NCBI GenBank assembly: GCA_007922225.1
Contig: ML680037.1
Location: forward strand, 2,772,876 to 2,836,875
Length of the DNA: 64,000 nt
Direction: 5' to 3'
Source: Emydura subglobosa
Taxonomy: Eukaryota; Chordata; Testudines; Chelidae
How positions within the stretch are numbered: position 1 is the first letter of the stretch; each line of letters opens with the position of its first letter. Positions 10,436 to 22,490 of this stretch are shown here, piece after piece. Both the position numbers and the translations under genes were made by a program. The notes beneath the pieces are model-generated. The model did not search any database, had not been told where the DNA came from, and saw only the letters and a list, made by a program, of their open reading frames with translations.

Positions 10436-10812
10436 TTTGACAAATTGGAGAGATTTCAAAATTAAACAACGAAGACCCAGGAGGCTAGTGATTCTGATTT
10501 CTAATGAAAGATTAAAAGAGCTCAGGCTAAGTGAAGACTAAGGTGTGGGGCTATGAAAACAGTCAAGAAATATTTGAAGGATGTATAAAGCAAGACTAGA
10601 AAGATATTATTTAGTTTGGTACACGGAGGCATAGATAGTAATTAGATAAAAATCTCTTTTTACGGAAAAAGGCATAACCCATCACTCTGGGCTTTTAAAA
10701 CTAAATTGAATAAAACACTAGAAAACATACCATAGGGAACAATCCTGAATTGTCAGGGAAATGGATTACAGTACTGAATAGGTCTTTGCCATCTCTAGCT
10801 TCAATGATTCTC
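10436..10812 (+). mobile_element. CR1 LINE 3' fragment
   Basis: The words ATTTGAAGGATGTATAAAG, TTAAAACTAAATTGAATAA and GGTCTTTGCCATCTCTAGCTTCAATGATTCT follow the order of the CR1 RT C-terminus and 3' UTR. The CATCTCTAGCTTC..ATGATTCT end is the typical CR1 tail. 5'-truncated, as is usual for CR1. Confidence 0.7.
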
Positions 10813-13621
10813 TGAAGTTTTACTCCAGACACTTGACCAGGATATCTTAGTAAAATCCAATGTCTTGGAGTAAAAGAGCAAGTTGTTCTCAGGTTTGGAA
10901 TTCAAATAGCCATAGTCCTCTTTTATATGATCTCTGACTCTAGGGATACAAACAAAAAAGGATTCTAGGTAACAGTTATTCACTTAATTATTGAAATGGA
11001 GATAAGCATCTTTGTTGGCTGCTTCTTTTCAGAAGCATTTGTTCACAGAGATTTTGAATGGTTCAAGAAACTAGTCGAGTTGTATCTTTCATGCTCATGA
11101 CCTATTTATGAGTGCAAGAAGATCATATACTCTACTTGCATTATATTAGCTTGAGCTATTATTAGTTAATGTGAGATTGTGACCTCACCAGCTTTCTAGA
11201 TCTGTATGAGCCACACAAAAGGGGGAAAGCAGCTACTATTTGGAATCTGCTAACTCCAAAAAAGAAGACACAGCCCTAGTTATGAGTGTTCTCCTTTTTT
11301 GTACTGTAATTATAACTGTGCTTAATCCTCTCTCATGATGGAAAACTATGCCTGTTTTGTTGTCAGAGGGGATGTTTGTAAGTTCCTTTGTGTTCATCAT
11401 ATTTAATAAAAATTGACAAGAACTATAGAAGAAAGAGGAAGAGAAAGAGGAATCTGGGTTATTTTAATTTATGTACAACGGAGACTAGAAAGTCATTTTG
11501 ACCCCAAAGTTGGAGACTGGGTAAAAGAAGCTCCCAGTCAGCACTGTGACTCCATCTCTATCTCTATAAAGATACCTCTTCTGCCTCCACAAAGCCCCCT
11601 CAATTATGTTATTGCTGCTTATCCTATTTTGGCCTCCTTTAGGCATCCCAGCAATCTCTGGCTAATTCCGCTTTTCTGTTTGCAAGCATGTGGAAATCCC
11701 AGCCTGCTCTGCAAAGTATCTGCACACACTACATTTACTCTAAACCTCTCCTGGGTTTTGGCCTCAACTGAAACTCACTCAACAACCTAGGTGTAAATCT
11801 CAACTTGTGCATGTATGTATGTACGTGAGTTCTCTCTTTAAGGCAGTGTCTTCACTACCATAAAAGGCTAATAAAATAACTATCGCCATTTCTGTGCAAG
11901 GCCTTTGGCGGGAAGAAAGCATTATCTTCCTTCTCCCCCTGGCATACCTTTACTTCAAAGAATGTTAGTGTAAAATGTATAGGTTTTAAGGTGATGTGCC
12001 TGCCCTCTGTATGGTAATCCTGTAAACAACAAACAGGGGCGGGTATAATTATATTCATTATGTACTTCTTAATATTCATTTTATAGGTGTCAATGTAACC
12101 AAATAAGGGTCTATGGGGAGTTGCTGGAAATGTATACATTTATATAACATTATGGATAAAAGAATTGTAAAGTAACCCCCTCATTGCTCACTCACGGCGT
12201 CGAGATAGAACGAGCAGGCAATAAAGGGTTCCGTCTCTCCAGTCCGCCCCCGGGACAACCTGTTTGGTTAGTTCTAACACAAACGACCTGGGGTCAGTTG
12301 CCATTTTAGGGAAAGACTTTCTGTTTGGCCTTGGCCAAAACACTTAATCCCTCTGTGACTCAGTGCTTCCTATCTCACCTGTTTGCCTGTTTATTTGAAT
12401 TTAGTTGTAATCTCTTTGGGCAGACCTGTCTATCTGTAAAGTGCTACACACATGTATGTAGCTGAATAAATAGTTCCTTCTTCACTGATGTGCAAAACTG
12501 TGGAGAGGTAGTGATGCAAAGTGTAAGATCTGTGCAGCATGCTCTCCTCTGAGCAGCTTTTGTGTTAGCGCTGATTTTATGGCAGTCATTACCCATACAC
12601 TCTGAAAAGCATTACCAGAGGTGAAAGATCTCCATTCAAGACAAAACTGGGGAACTGAAGAAAAACCCTCTCATAAATTGCCCATGGATGTAAAATCAGG
12701 CAGCTTGGGAAAGGAGGAAATATTCTGAATATGTTTTAGTGACGTATAGCCCATTTATCTACATACATTGCATTATTCATGAAGAGTTTACTAAGACAGT
12801 TTAGTTCAAAGTCTCAGTTTTTTGCGGTGAGGTCTAACACTACGCAGAACTTACTAAGCCAGCTCATTCTTTCACCTGTCTGATAAGTATAGGGCTAGAT
12901 GCTGAGATTTCTGTTAAGTTAAAAGGTAAATGAAACAGAAATGCAAAGTAATCCAAATAAGTACTGCACAAACCATTGTCTACAAAACACAAAGGAATTA
13001 TGTTTAATATTGTAATGACCTAGGGCATCGTAAAACTGTAGATGCAAGAAAATTGTGTAGTCTGCATCTTTAAGGGCCTTTTTGCAAGGCTGGCTGTTTT
13101 CTGTTATATTCGTTTTTATTTTAAAATATGAAATATTAAACACAGAACTGTTTCCATGAAGATGATAGGTTTCATAATGTAATCAAATGAACTGTTACCC
13201 AAACTTTCAAAAAATGGTCTGCTAAAAACCAACAACAGCAAAGGTGTAACCTCCATCACATGCCATCCATAGTGCTTTATTTATAACTATTAATCAGTTC
13301 CTGGTTTATTGAAGTGTTTTATGTTTACTTAGTGATGGTTGTGGATGGGAGTGATGGTAACAGCTGAATCAACTTCACTAAGACTTATGATCTGAAAAAC
13401 TTTGCCTCCAGCCAACTATTTTAGCAAATTCAGTAATTTTAGCATTTCAGTGGTCCCAACTAAGCTTTGCAGTGATTATTCCCAAGTTTAATAAATTTTC
13501 TTAACATGAAATGGAAGCCACAGACCTGTATATTTCTGGCAACGACCATCGGTATGAAAAAGCTTATTTTAAATTTATGCTGAACTTTTACCTCATCCAA
13601 AAAAAAATGATGGAAATATTT
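10813..13621. other. No gene recognised; AT-rich unique-looking DNA
   Basis: No exon, repeat terminus or RNA gene is supported. One short segment (about 12185-12290) is CpG-richer than its surroundings and contains AATAAA followed by a GC-rich tract, which could be an old solo LTR end; I could not define borders. Confidence 0.5.
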
Positions 13622-14583
13622 AAGACATGCAGGGGACCCATAAAGGTCTGTCCTGGGTCCAGTGATAGTCAAAATTTTCATTAATGACTTGGATAATGGA
13701 GGGGAGATTACTCTTACAAAATTTGCAGATGACACAAAGATGGAAAGGGTTGCAATTACTTTGGAGGACAGGATTAGAATTGGAGAATTTGTCTAAAATC
13801 AGTAAGATAAAACTCTTTAAGACAAGTGAAAAGTACTATATTTAGGAAGTCAAACATCAAACCCAAAAATACAAAATGGGGAATAACTGGCAAGGCAGTA
13901 GTACAGCAGAAAAGGAACTGGGAACTATAGTGGATCGCAAATTGAATATGAACCAACAGTGTGATGCAGTTGCAAAAAAGACTAATATAATTTTGGGGTG
14001 TATTAACAGCAGTGTTGTATGTAAGACGTAAGAAGTAAATGCTCTGCTCTACTCAGCACCAGTGAGGCCTCATCTGGAGTAATGTATCCAGTATTGGGCA
14101 CCACACTTTAAAAGAGATGTAGACAAATTGGCAAGAATCCAGAGGAGAGCAACAAAAATGATAAAAGGCTTAGAAAATTTGACCTATGAGCAAAGGTTAA
14201 AAAAAATGAGTTTATGTTTAGTCATGAGAAGAAAAAAGTGAGATAACAGTCTTCAAATATTTTCAAGGCTGTTATAAAGAGGATGGTGAACAATTGTTCT
14301 CCATGTCCACTGAAGGTATGAAAAAGAAGCAATGGGCTTAATCTGCAGCAAGGGAAATTTAAGTTAGATCTTAGGGAAATTTTTCTAACTGTAAAAGTTA
14401 TGTACTGGAATAGGGTCCCAAGGGAAGTTGTGGAATTCCGGTCACTGGAGATTTTTAAGAACAGGTTGAACAAATAGCAGTTCGGGATGGTCTAGGTATA
14501 CTTGGTCCTGCCTCAGCATGGGGGGCTGGACTTGATGACCTTTCAAGATCCCTTACAGCCCTATATTTCTATGCTTCTATGTG
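13622..14583 (+). mobile_element. CR1 LINE fragment (RT palm to 3' tail)
   Basis: It starts abruptly inside the RT domain. KFADDTKM (about 13720-13743) is the CR1 form of the catalytic FADD motif, and IFINDLDNG precedes it. Further on come the SG..LWGTTL-like region around 14090 and RIQRRATKMI-like coding at about 14137-14165. The 3' UTR contains GGCTGGACTTGATGACCTTTC and ends in an ATTTCTATGCTTCTATG repeat at 14565-14583, the characteristic CR1 tail. Multiple frameshifts mean no intact protein. CR1 is a non-LTR retrotransposon whose copies are nearly always 5'-truncated. Confidence 0.9.
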
Positions 14584-16990
14584 TGATAAAAATTATGCCA
14601 AAGCCTTTGCCATTGCAAGCATGTCATGAAAAACATGCCAAAGGGGTTGACCAAAAGACTCTTCCATCACACACTCCTTAGAGATGGATAACTTATAGGA
14701 CTTCACAGTACAGAGGCCGTGCAAAGAGTGGGCCAGGATAGTTGAGGACAGCAGAGCTTTGTTTGTGTTGTAAGCAATATCTATTGGCATGGGAATGATT
14801 CAGATTCACAACATTCATTTGCTGCCAAATCAACACTTCATTAATTTCCTGCCATAGTCTAGGCTTCCTAGAAAACCTTTGAACACTGACGGAACTCTCT
14901 GGAGCTCTATCAAGGGTTCAGTGATGAACACCCTTCAGAAAACAATATAAAGGGATTTACAATTGTGTTCCTCAAGCCGGCTCCACGCTTTCCTTTAAAA
15001 GATGCAAACACACAGATACAAAATTATTCCAGTGATATCTTCTTTAGAACACAAAGCCTGCGGTAACTGTCTACATTCTCAAACTCCAAGCAACATTCAT
15101 TGTTACCTGTCATGTTGGAGTTTTTCTGCTCAGGATATGTGTTCAGGCCTAATTGTGCCATCATCATCAGTTTTGGCACATTGAAAACTTGGTAAAGAAA
15201 AGTGTTACTTGACATGAAAATAAAATAAAAAGCCTGGTTAAATAAAACTGTATTTGAAAGACAGTAGAAAAAATAGATCTTTACTTTTAAAGTAGCCACC
15301 AGATCCAGGAATTTTTCAGAGACGTAGGGAGTAGTAACTTCAATGAATCACAAGCACAGGATAACTGAGCTTAATTGCTTAGGGCTAGATTCTGCCATTT
15401 AGGCAAATCCAGCCAAGAATAAGGGTCAGTATACAGCCACACCGCCCCTGGGTATGTGTGGCACTAAAAGCTTGTTATGAAGGAGCAACAGTGACAGACA
15501 TACCAGTACCTCCATTAGGAGGAAAAACTGATGACACAGATCAGGCATTTGCTTGGAGCAATCCTGCTTATCTAAAAACACCGGACAAAGTCCTAGTTCC
15601 CTGAATAGAGTAAGAACAAATTGCTCACAATTTCCAAGCCTTCCTTTCCAGCCAGTTACTCTGCCCAACAGAAGCACTTCCTCTTGGCTTCCTCCCAGGG
15701 CAACGCTCATGCTGCTTCTCTTGCTGCCAGCTCACTTTCTCTCTTCTTTCTGTTCTGATACACACAGATGCACTCCATTAGTCAATGCCCCAGGTCGTGC
15801 ATTTTCAATCAGTCTCTGGGCTACCACTCTAATTATCACTGAGTTAGTGCTTGCTCAGGCCTTTCCATGCAGCCCCATGCTTTGGGCGGTGGCTTCTATT
15901 GTTTCGGCTATATTATTGCATAAAGGGGCTTAATTGCTTATATCGTTTAGCCAGAGTGAAGGGTGGGTAGCAGGGTCATCAGCTTCAGTGAGGTCTGTGA
16001 TTGCCCACAGATCAAAGAGAGGCTTGATAGCAGCCACAACACCCTCCATTACAACAATAATAACAGGCAAAGGCAGCACCAGGAAGAAAGAAATCTTAAG
16101 AGAAATCCAAAAAGTGAACACAAACCATTTTCTCGGTCCTGCTTGGTCCTTGCAAAACACAGCTTTTTGGTTTTGCTGCCTTCTCAGCAGATGAAGTGTA
16201 ATGCACTAGGGGAGTGAATGATCTGATGTGGCCCACCTGTTTCACCCGCTGAGAAGTCCTGTCTTAGCGTAATGTAGGTGAATTTAGTTTACAGCAAATT
16301 CTCTCCCTCTTTGGCCATTATAGTGCTTTATAGAGACCAGTCTGATAGATTTGGGAAACCCTTGTTTGTGCTGAATAAGAGACTATGAAATCCTCCTGCT
16401 CAGTGTGGACTCCCACATGCATCTTCCTGCTGAAAGGCAGGAGGGCATCACAGAGGAAGAGTGGCCCTTTAAGAGGGACAAAGCCAATGCCCCTGTGACT
16501 GATTAGCTGACCTCTAGCTGGGCTATTATAAGAAGGCACCTGCAGGCTGAGTGAGTCAGGCCTGAGAGCCAGTCAGGAAAGGGACAGAGAATGAGCAAAA
16601 GAGAGAGCATAAGCGAGAGAGGAAGATCTCAGTGCCTGCTCTGGCCAAAAGCCAGGAGATCTGAATAGTGGGAAGCAGAAAATTCCCTGGGTGTGGCTGT
16701 CATATTCCCCTGAGAAGGAAGAGGGGCTAGTGGGAACCTCCAGAGGGAAAAAGGTCCTCAGGGAGAGAGCCCTCTGAGGCAGTGCTCAGTTAACAGAGCA
16801 TGGGGGAATCCTGCAGTAGGCCTTGAAACAGGAGGAACTTAGAGAGGCAAAGGGGAAAATCCCCTGAGAACTACAGCCCACGGTGGGCTGGGGAACCATG
16901 TTAGTGCGTTCCTTGCCTATGCTGAGAAACAAAACTGCCTGGAAAAGAGACTCTGGGTGTGTCAGTTCATTTGTGTGCTGAGATCAAGCC
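14584..16990. other. No gene recognised; 16450-16990 is possibly LTR-like
   Basis: 14584-16450 shows nothing I can name. 16450-16990 is purine-rich (GGGAGAGAGCC, GAGGGAAAAAGG, GGGGCTAGTGGG words) and carries CTGGGCTATTATAAGAAGG near 16517, which resembles a TATA-containing LTR. No paired LTR, primer-binding site or coding frame supports this. Confidence 0.35.
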
Positions 16991-17007
16991 AGCACCTTAC
17001 ACCATTT

Positions 17008-17269
17008 GTGGCTTGGTCTACACTTACCCCAGCGATTTGGCGGCAGTCGATGGGAGTTACGCAAACTACGCAGAGAACTTGCGTAACTCCTGTCAACTGC
17101 TCTGCTTCTCTTCTGCACGCCGTCTTCACTTCACTGCGCCACTTGCGGGGGTGGATTAACAGCATCGACTTCTGTATCGACTGAGCGGGTCTTCACTGAC
17201 CGCTCAGTCAATCCAGATAAGTCGATTTGACGGTGGCAACTTTGCCATCTTCAGTGTAGACATAGCCAC
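17008..17269. mobile_element. MITE with GTCTACACT-type terminal inverted repeats
   Basis: GTGGCTTGGTCTACACT (17008-17024) and AGTGTAGACATAGCCAC (17253-17269) are inverted matches at 15 of 17. The interior has TCGAC-rich words (GTCGAT, ATCGACTTCTGTATCGAC) and no coding frame. It resembles an abundant turtle DNA-transposon derivative. No convincing target duplication was found, so the superfamily is left open. Confidence 0.7.
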
Positions 17270-20200
17270 ACAGGACTTCTCCCTCCTTGCTTCCTCTACA
17301 TTTTTTTTAACCCACCATGGCTCAAATCAATATGCTGGGCCAGGCTGCATTCTCCATTCGCACTTGCCCACAGGCCACTCCTGCCTCTGCCACTAACACC
17401 CACATACTGGCACCAGCCATGTGATGCTGAGGCAGCCGTGTCTGGACTTGCAAGAATAGTTTCCCAGATACCAAGAGTTCAGCTATCTTATCCAGTTCTG
17501 AACCAGAGGTTTCCCCCATCTAAACCCAGTTTGAATCTGGACTACATATAAAACTGGCAAGTTTGGTATGGATCCAGGTTTCTAGACACAAACACCTACA
17601 AAATTAAAATCCAGACTTTTGATTCATGTCCATCTCTATTTCTAGGGAAATTATTCAAGGTTATTAGTACTGTTTAAGCCAATTTAAAAGGGCTTAGATA
17701 TTGCTTGCAATGAAGATCCACATAATTATGCAATTATTATCAGATGGTGGTAGCTATGCATAATGAACTAAAGCTTTTCAATTCTTAGCACAATTTATAA
17801 ATATTAAAAAGTATATTGGTCAAAAACCGCTTCTGTCTCCTTTAACAAAATTTTTATTTGAAAAAAATTGGTTTGTAAGATTTACTGGTAAAATAAAAAG
17901 AAAACTAAAAATTCAAGGAAAATCAAAGAAACTTTCTTTAATTCGTACTAAATTGTTTCCAAAAAATCAGGACTCTCATAAGGCAGAACCAGGTAATTTT
18001 GGTCTTTACCCAGGTCCCAAAAGATGTCTGTAGTTCTATCCTTTTGGGAAATCTGGAACTATTCTAGTGTTTGTTTTTCCATTCTGTTTCTGTTCTCACA
18101 ATTTATTAATTTAAACTGACATGGTGTTCTTCTACCTTCGGATAACACCAGCAGCCGCTACTAATAACCACACTCCTATTTTTGGCACCATTTTGTCTGC
18201 TCAAGGCTCTGATATCAGCCACCTGTTGTCTCCCAGTTTTGTTCTGACTCAGGTGAAGCAGGATAGGAGGCAATTCTCGTCTCTTGCTTCCTCCATTTGT
18301 GGTAAGACCTAAGCAGTTCTCTCTTCCTGTTTCATTTTCAGGTTATTCTCCAGTGTCTTTCTCTGGATGCCTTCCTTCAGAATGGTTCCCTTTCTAGCAT
18401 CTAGGGGATTTTGATAAGGGCCTCACTCTTCCGATCAATAGAGTCTTAGAGCCCTTAATGATTTTCCTACACATTCTCATCATAGTTTGTGGCTTCCTCA
18501 GGTTTTCCACTAGGCAAAACATTCTCTGTTGGATACTGTACTTTTTCTTTTCCAGGCTTTGCATGCTCAAGAATAGTGGAGTTCATTGAATTACTATTTT
18601 TCCCTCTCTCTTCCTTTTATTTGTTTGTTTAATGATGTAAATGATCACTATTCAGATCCCACTAATTCTACATGGTAGAAAGGAGGGCACACAGAAAAAG
18701 AATTTGTAACCTGAAAATATTTTTTCAGTATCCTGAGATCCATTAACCGCTAATGTCCCATCCCATTATATTTTAATGGATATTTCTGAGGTTTCCACCG
18801 CAAATACAGTAGCTATTCCTTCCTCTTGCACTGACTAACTATTTTTTCTGGAACTGTTTACTTGATGGTTTCTGTAAGGAATCCTTTGCTTGTCTACTGA
18901 TAGCTAACAGTAGAGTGAGGTCTGAGCTTACAGATGAAGAAAAGATTCCAAAAAAATCCAGGTTAATACTGAAGACTGGTGCAGCTTGCTAGTAAAACAG
19001 AGGAAGAACAATCCATCAGTCTGAACTGATGGATTGTGGTGGTACAGAAAAGACACGTTAAGGTTATAGGGTTTGTTTGTTTTTTTTATAAGTAAATAAA
19101 TGATTTTTGCCAGGCTATTTCAATAGAATCCCAAATTCAGCTGTCACTGTCCGAATTAATAACGAAGGTGAAGTCTGAAATGTAAAAATATTTTTAAGTT
19201 GATTGATAATTACATCAAAAAGAGAATTACGTTTGAGGAAAATACATACTCTGGGAATTTTTGTTTTCACATGATATTGTAAACTTACTAGCCACCCCTC
19301 TACTTTGTGGAGTTTCAATTCTTTTCTATCGATGCTTTCCTCTTTTCAATATCTAGTACCATTCAAACTCACCTGACTCTTCCTCCTCTGTCCAGGGGAC
19401 CACCTCCCTTTTGACACCTGAAAGTGTTGCTATCCAAGAGCTTACTGAACACACTGTAATTCTGAATTTAAAGCTGGTTATTAGCAGTAGATTTTTCCCT
19501 CACAGTCTTATCAGCATGGTCCAACACACATGATGATGACTAATGATTGCTGGGAGCTAATTTAAAAGACTTGGGATTTTTAGTTTAGCATTGCAGTTAG
19601 ACTAGATTATGTTTCCTTTCTCATATCAATATATTATTTTCCAACAGGTCAAACTGTAATTCTACTGATGGAATTGAAAGCTTACTTTTTACTTTAATTA
19701 TCCAAGGATTTTCCAGCAAAGAACATACACTCTGTGTGAAATAGCAAATAAAATAAACCATTTACTGCACAGGGGCTAGTGCTGCAGTATTTACTCTACT
19801 GACTTGAGTGGTGTTCTGCCTAAATAAGGACTGTATGATTGGGCCCTAGATTTTAAAGCAATAAACAATGTATTAGGAATTTGCTTTCCTATTTTTCTTT
19901 CTTTAGCCCTGTATCTGCCTGGTAATTCATGTCTAATGGGACCTAGTTATTCTATATAGTATGAGCTCTAGATCCCTGGAAGTGGTCCAGCAAAAACAGA
20001 TTCTAATTAAATAAGCCAGCCGTGCAATGATGGATTTGGAGAGTAGTGTAATGCTGCCTACAATGAGTTAGTTTGACTGTAATATCAATTTATTACTTGT
20101 TAAATAATCAGTGAGTCTAACTGTTCTGATCTATCTTGCAAACTTTCACTAGCTAAATTCAGTTAAATTGCAAAAATAAGGACATTTACAGTCTCAAAAA

Positions 20201-20627
20201 GAGTTTTAATATCCCTAATCTCTTTTGAAAAGGAAGAGAACTTATTGAGGATCAGGAACTGCCTAGCCAGTTTGCGGTAAGCCATGTAAAGATTGGATTC
20301 TAAATTGTATATGTAGAAAATCTATGTTTTACATAACATTACATTTACAATACAGAACGTTGGGGGTATGTAGTTCGTCCTTGTTTCTTAGTGGAGTGAA
20401 AGGTTTTGGTCTTGTCCTAAATGGTTTGGGCCCTGGTTACTTGACAGACTGCCTCTCTCTGTGTGTGATCCCACAGCAATTGTATGTTCAAACTAATATT
20501 CTCCTTGTTTAAAAGGAAGGGATTGTGTCAGGTTATTTTCTGTGAAGTGTTCGTGAGTATGCCTCTGTCCCTCATTCCAGCCGTGTCTGAATATGTTGCC
20601 CATCAGGCCATTGTTGGCATTATTAAT
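17270..20627. other. No gene recognised; AT-rich DNA with one perfect hairpin
   Basis: Nothing nameable except an 11-bp perfect inverted repeat with a 4-nt loop at 19010-19035 (AATCCATCAGT, loop CTGA, ACTGATGGATT). No poly-T follows it and no adjacent gene is seen. Confidence 0.5.
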
Positions 20628-20765
20628 TATTTTATTATTACGTATTTGTATGATCATAGTGCCTTGGAATCCTAGTCATGGTCCAGGAGCCCATTGTGCT
20701 CGGTGCTGTACAAACACAGAACAAAAAGATGGTCTCAGCCCCAAAAACAAGGCTCTTCTTTGGGG
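20628..20765 (+). repeat. Amniote MIR-type SINE, 5' portion
   Basis: TTATTATTACGTATTTGTAT..CCAGGAGCCCATTGTGCTCGGTGCTGTACAAACACAGAAC followed by a GGTCTCAGCCCC block is the diagnostic head of a MIR-like SINE shared by turtles and birds. The GAAACTGAGGCACAGAG portion is missing here. Confidence 0.65.
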
Positions 20766-22269
20766 ATAGAGCAGGCTGAGAAATGGTGATGCATGGAGGA
20801 GAGTGGCTTTTAATGTGTTGCTACTGGTGATTTATAAGGTTGGTTGGTTGGTTAGTTGGTTGAAGACTGAGTTATAAGGCAATTCATTTGAACCGGGGTT
20901 TTCCCTAAAATGTTATGTTTTAAAAGAAACTTACATAGGAACCTAGAGCTACTACCTATAGCTGTTTTCAGGAAATATAAAAATACAAATATATGATAAG
21001 AAAAGAAGAGGAACGTATGGGACCAATAAATCTTAAAATAAAATTACACAATCCATTTATATTTATCCATGAATTAAAAAGCAGTCTTGCTGGAATGAGA
21101 AGTCACCCATCACCTTAACTGGAAAGTACCAGAGTATTTATAATATTGTCGCACTCGTTAATAATAAAATAATAATAATATAGATTCTAGTGTAAATACA
21201 GCTCATGTTTGTAGTGAAAACGTTCTTTTTAACAAAGAATTGGCTGGAATGTGAGAGCTATACCTTCACTGCTCCATCTCTTTGGAACTGTGCTGAGAGA
21301 TCGGGTGACCAGATATTGCTGTGAAAGAGATTTTTAGGACTTCTTGCAAACACTCCAGTTCAGGACTTTGTAAGCTATGTACTTTGACTCTTGTTAAAGT
21401 TTTCATAAAATGTTCCTGATTTAATATCACCCTGGTCTGGAAGTGCAACCGCATTTAACTTTTGGCTTTTCTGACTAATTTGCAAATCTCAATCACACTG
21501 AAATGAAATCTGTCCTCAAGGGAGATGGTATTATTTAAAACATGCAAGAGGAATCCTCATGTATTTATTACACTGGAGTCCTTCTTAACCCTAACCACTG
21601 CTTCCTATTTGGAGCTCCTAGTAGTATTTATGGTTCTTTCCAGAAGTGAATATGCTTTGTATTTAACAGTAATGATGAATGGTTTTTATGCATCACAGCA
21701 AAACTTAATATTTTAAATTTATAGTGGCTTTGAATTTGAATCATGAAATATTCATTACATTTGGACAACAAAAAGTTATTGTAACAAATCATTCCCTCAG
21801 TACACTTTATATACTAATTTGGTATTGCTGTGGAATACAAATTCTGTACAGAAATAGCAGCACTACAGCTACCATGAGCTGTTTACCAAATACTCAAACG
21901 CTGAACATTTTGGAGCAAGTGCATAAAAATAGTGCAGTTTTATCCCATATTTTATCCCATAATCAGCTAATTATAATTTTCAGTCAGAAAATAAACCCTT
22001 TTGCTCTACCACGTTCGCTCCATCCATGAAAAACTGACGACAGCTCCCATAACAAGGAACTAGCAACATCTTGCTACATTCATTAGCTTCAGTCTTATCT
22101 GAAACACAGACTCTTTTAATGGAGCACTTTGGTTTAAATTTTCTGCCAAAAATATTTTTTTTGTTGCAAGATGACTCACCATCCAGTGTGACTGTAGCCT
22201 TGGTACGGTACAAAGATTCATTTGTTTATATCGTTCAGTGACCTCCACCCAACAATAGACAAATATCAA
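20766..22269. other. No gene recognised
   Basis: AT-rich DNA. A short GGTT tetranucleotide run (about 20838-20862) and an AATAAT run (about 21165-21180) are the only simple repeats seen. Confidence 0.55.
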
Positions 22270-22490
22270 GAGTTTTTATTGACCCATTTGGCTCTGTCTT
22301 TGACACTGTTGACCACGAGAAGCTGTTGACTCACCTACAGACCCTGTCAGGGTGGATGAAATCATACCTGAGTGGCTCCTTGGAGAAGCTCCCTAGGGTG
22401 ATGTTAAGCAAGTGCTCATCAGGCTCTAAATACTTTCTTATGCGGGGTGCTGCAAGGTTCTGCACCTGTACTCCTCTTTGCTAGGGGCTA
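22270..22490 (+). mobile_element. L2-like LINE reverse transcriptase scrap
   Basis: In one frame the sequence gives FGSVFDTVDHEKLLTHLQTL, then WMKSYLSGSLEKL and RGAARFCTCTPL. These parallel the FDTVDH..LL, W..SYL and GVPQGSVLGPLL blocks of L2/jockey-type RTs. It is only about 220 bp and the catalytic residues are not covered. Confidence 0.5.

Noticed and set aside
19010..19035. Perfect 11-bp hairpin as a transcription terminator
   Set aside because: The window is eukaryotic, there is no poly-T after the stem and no gene upstream; a chance palindrome is enough.
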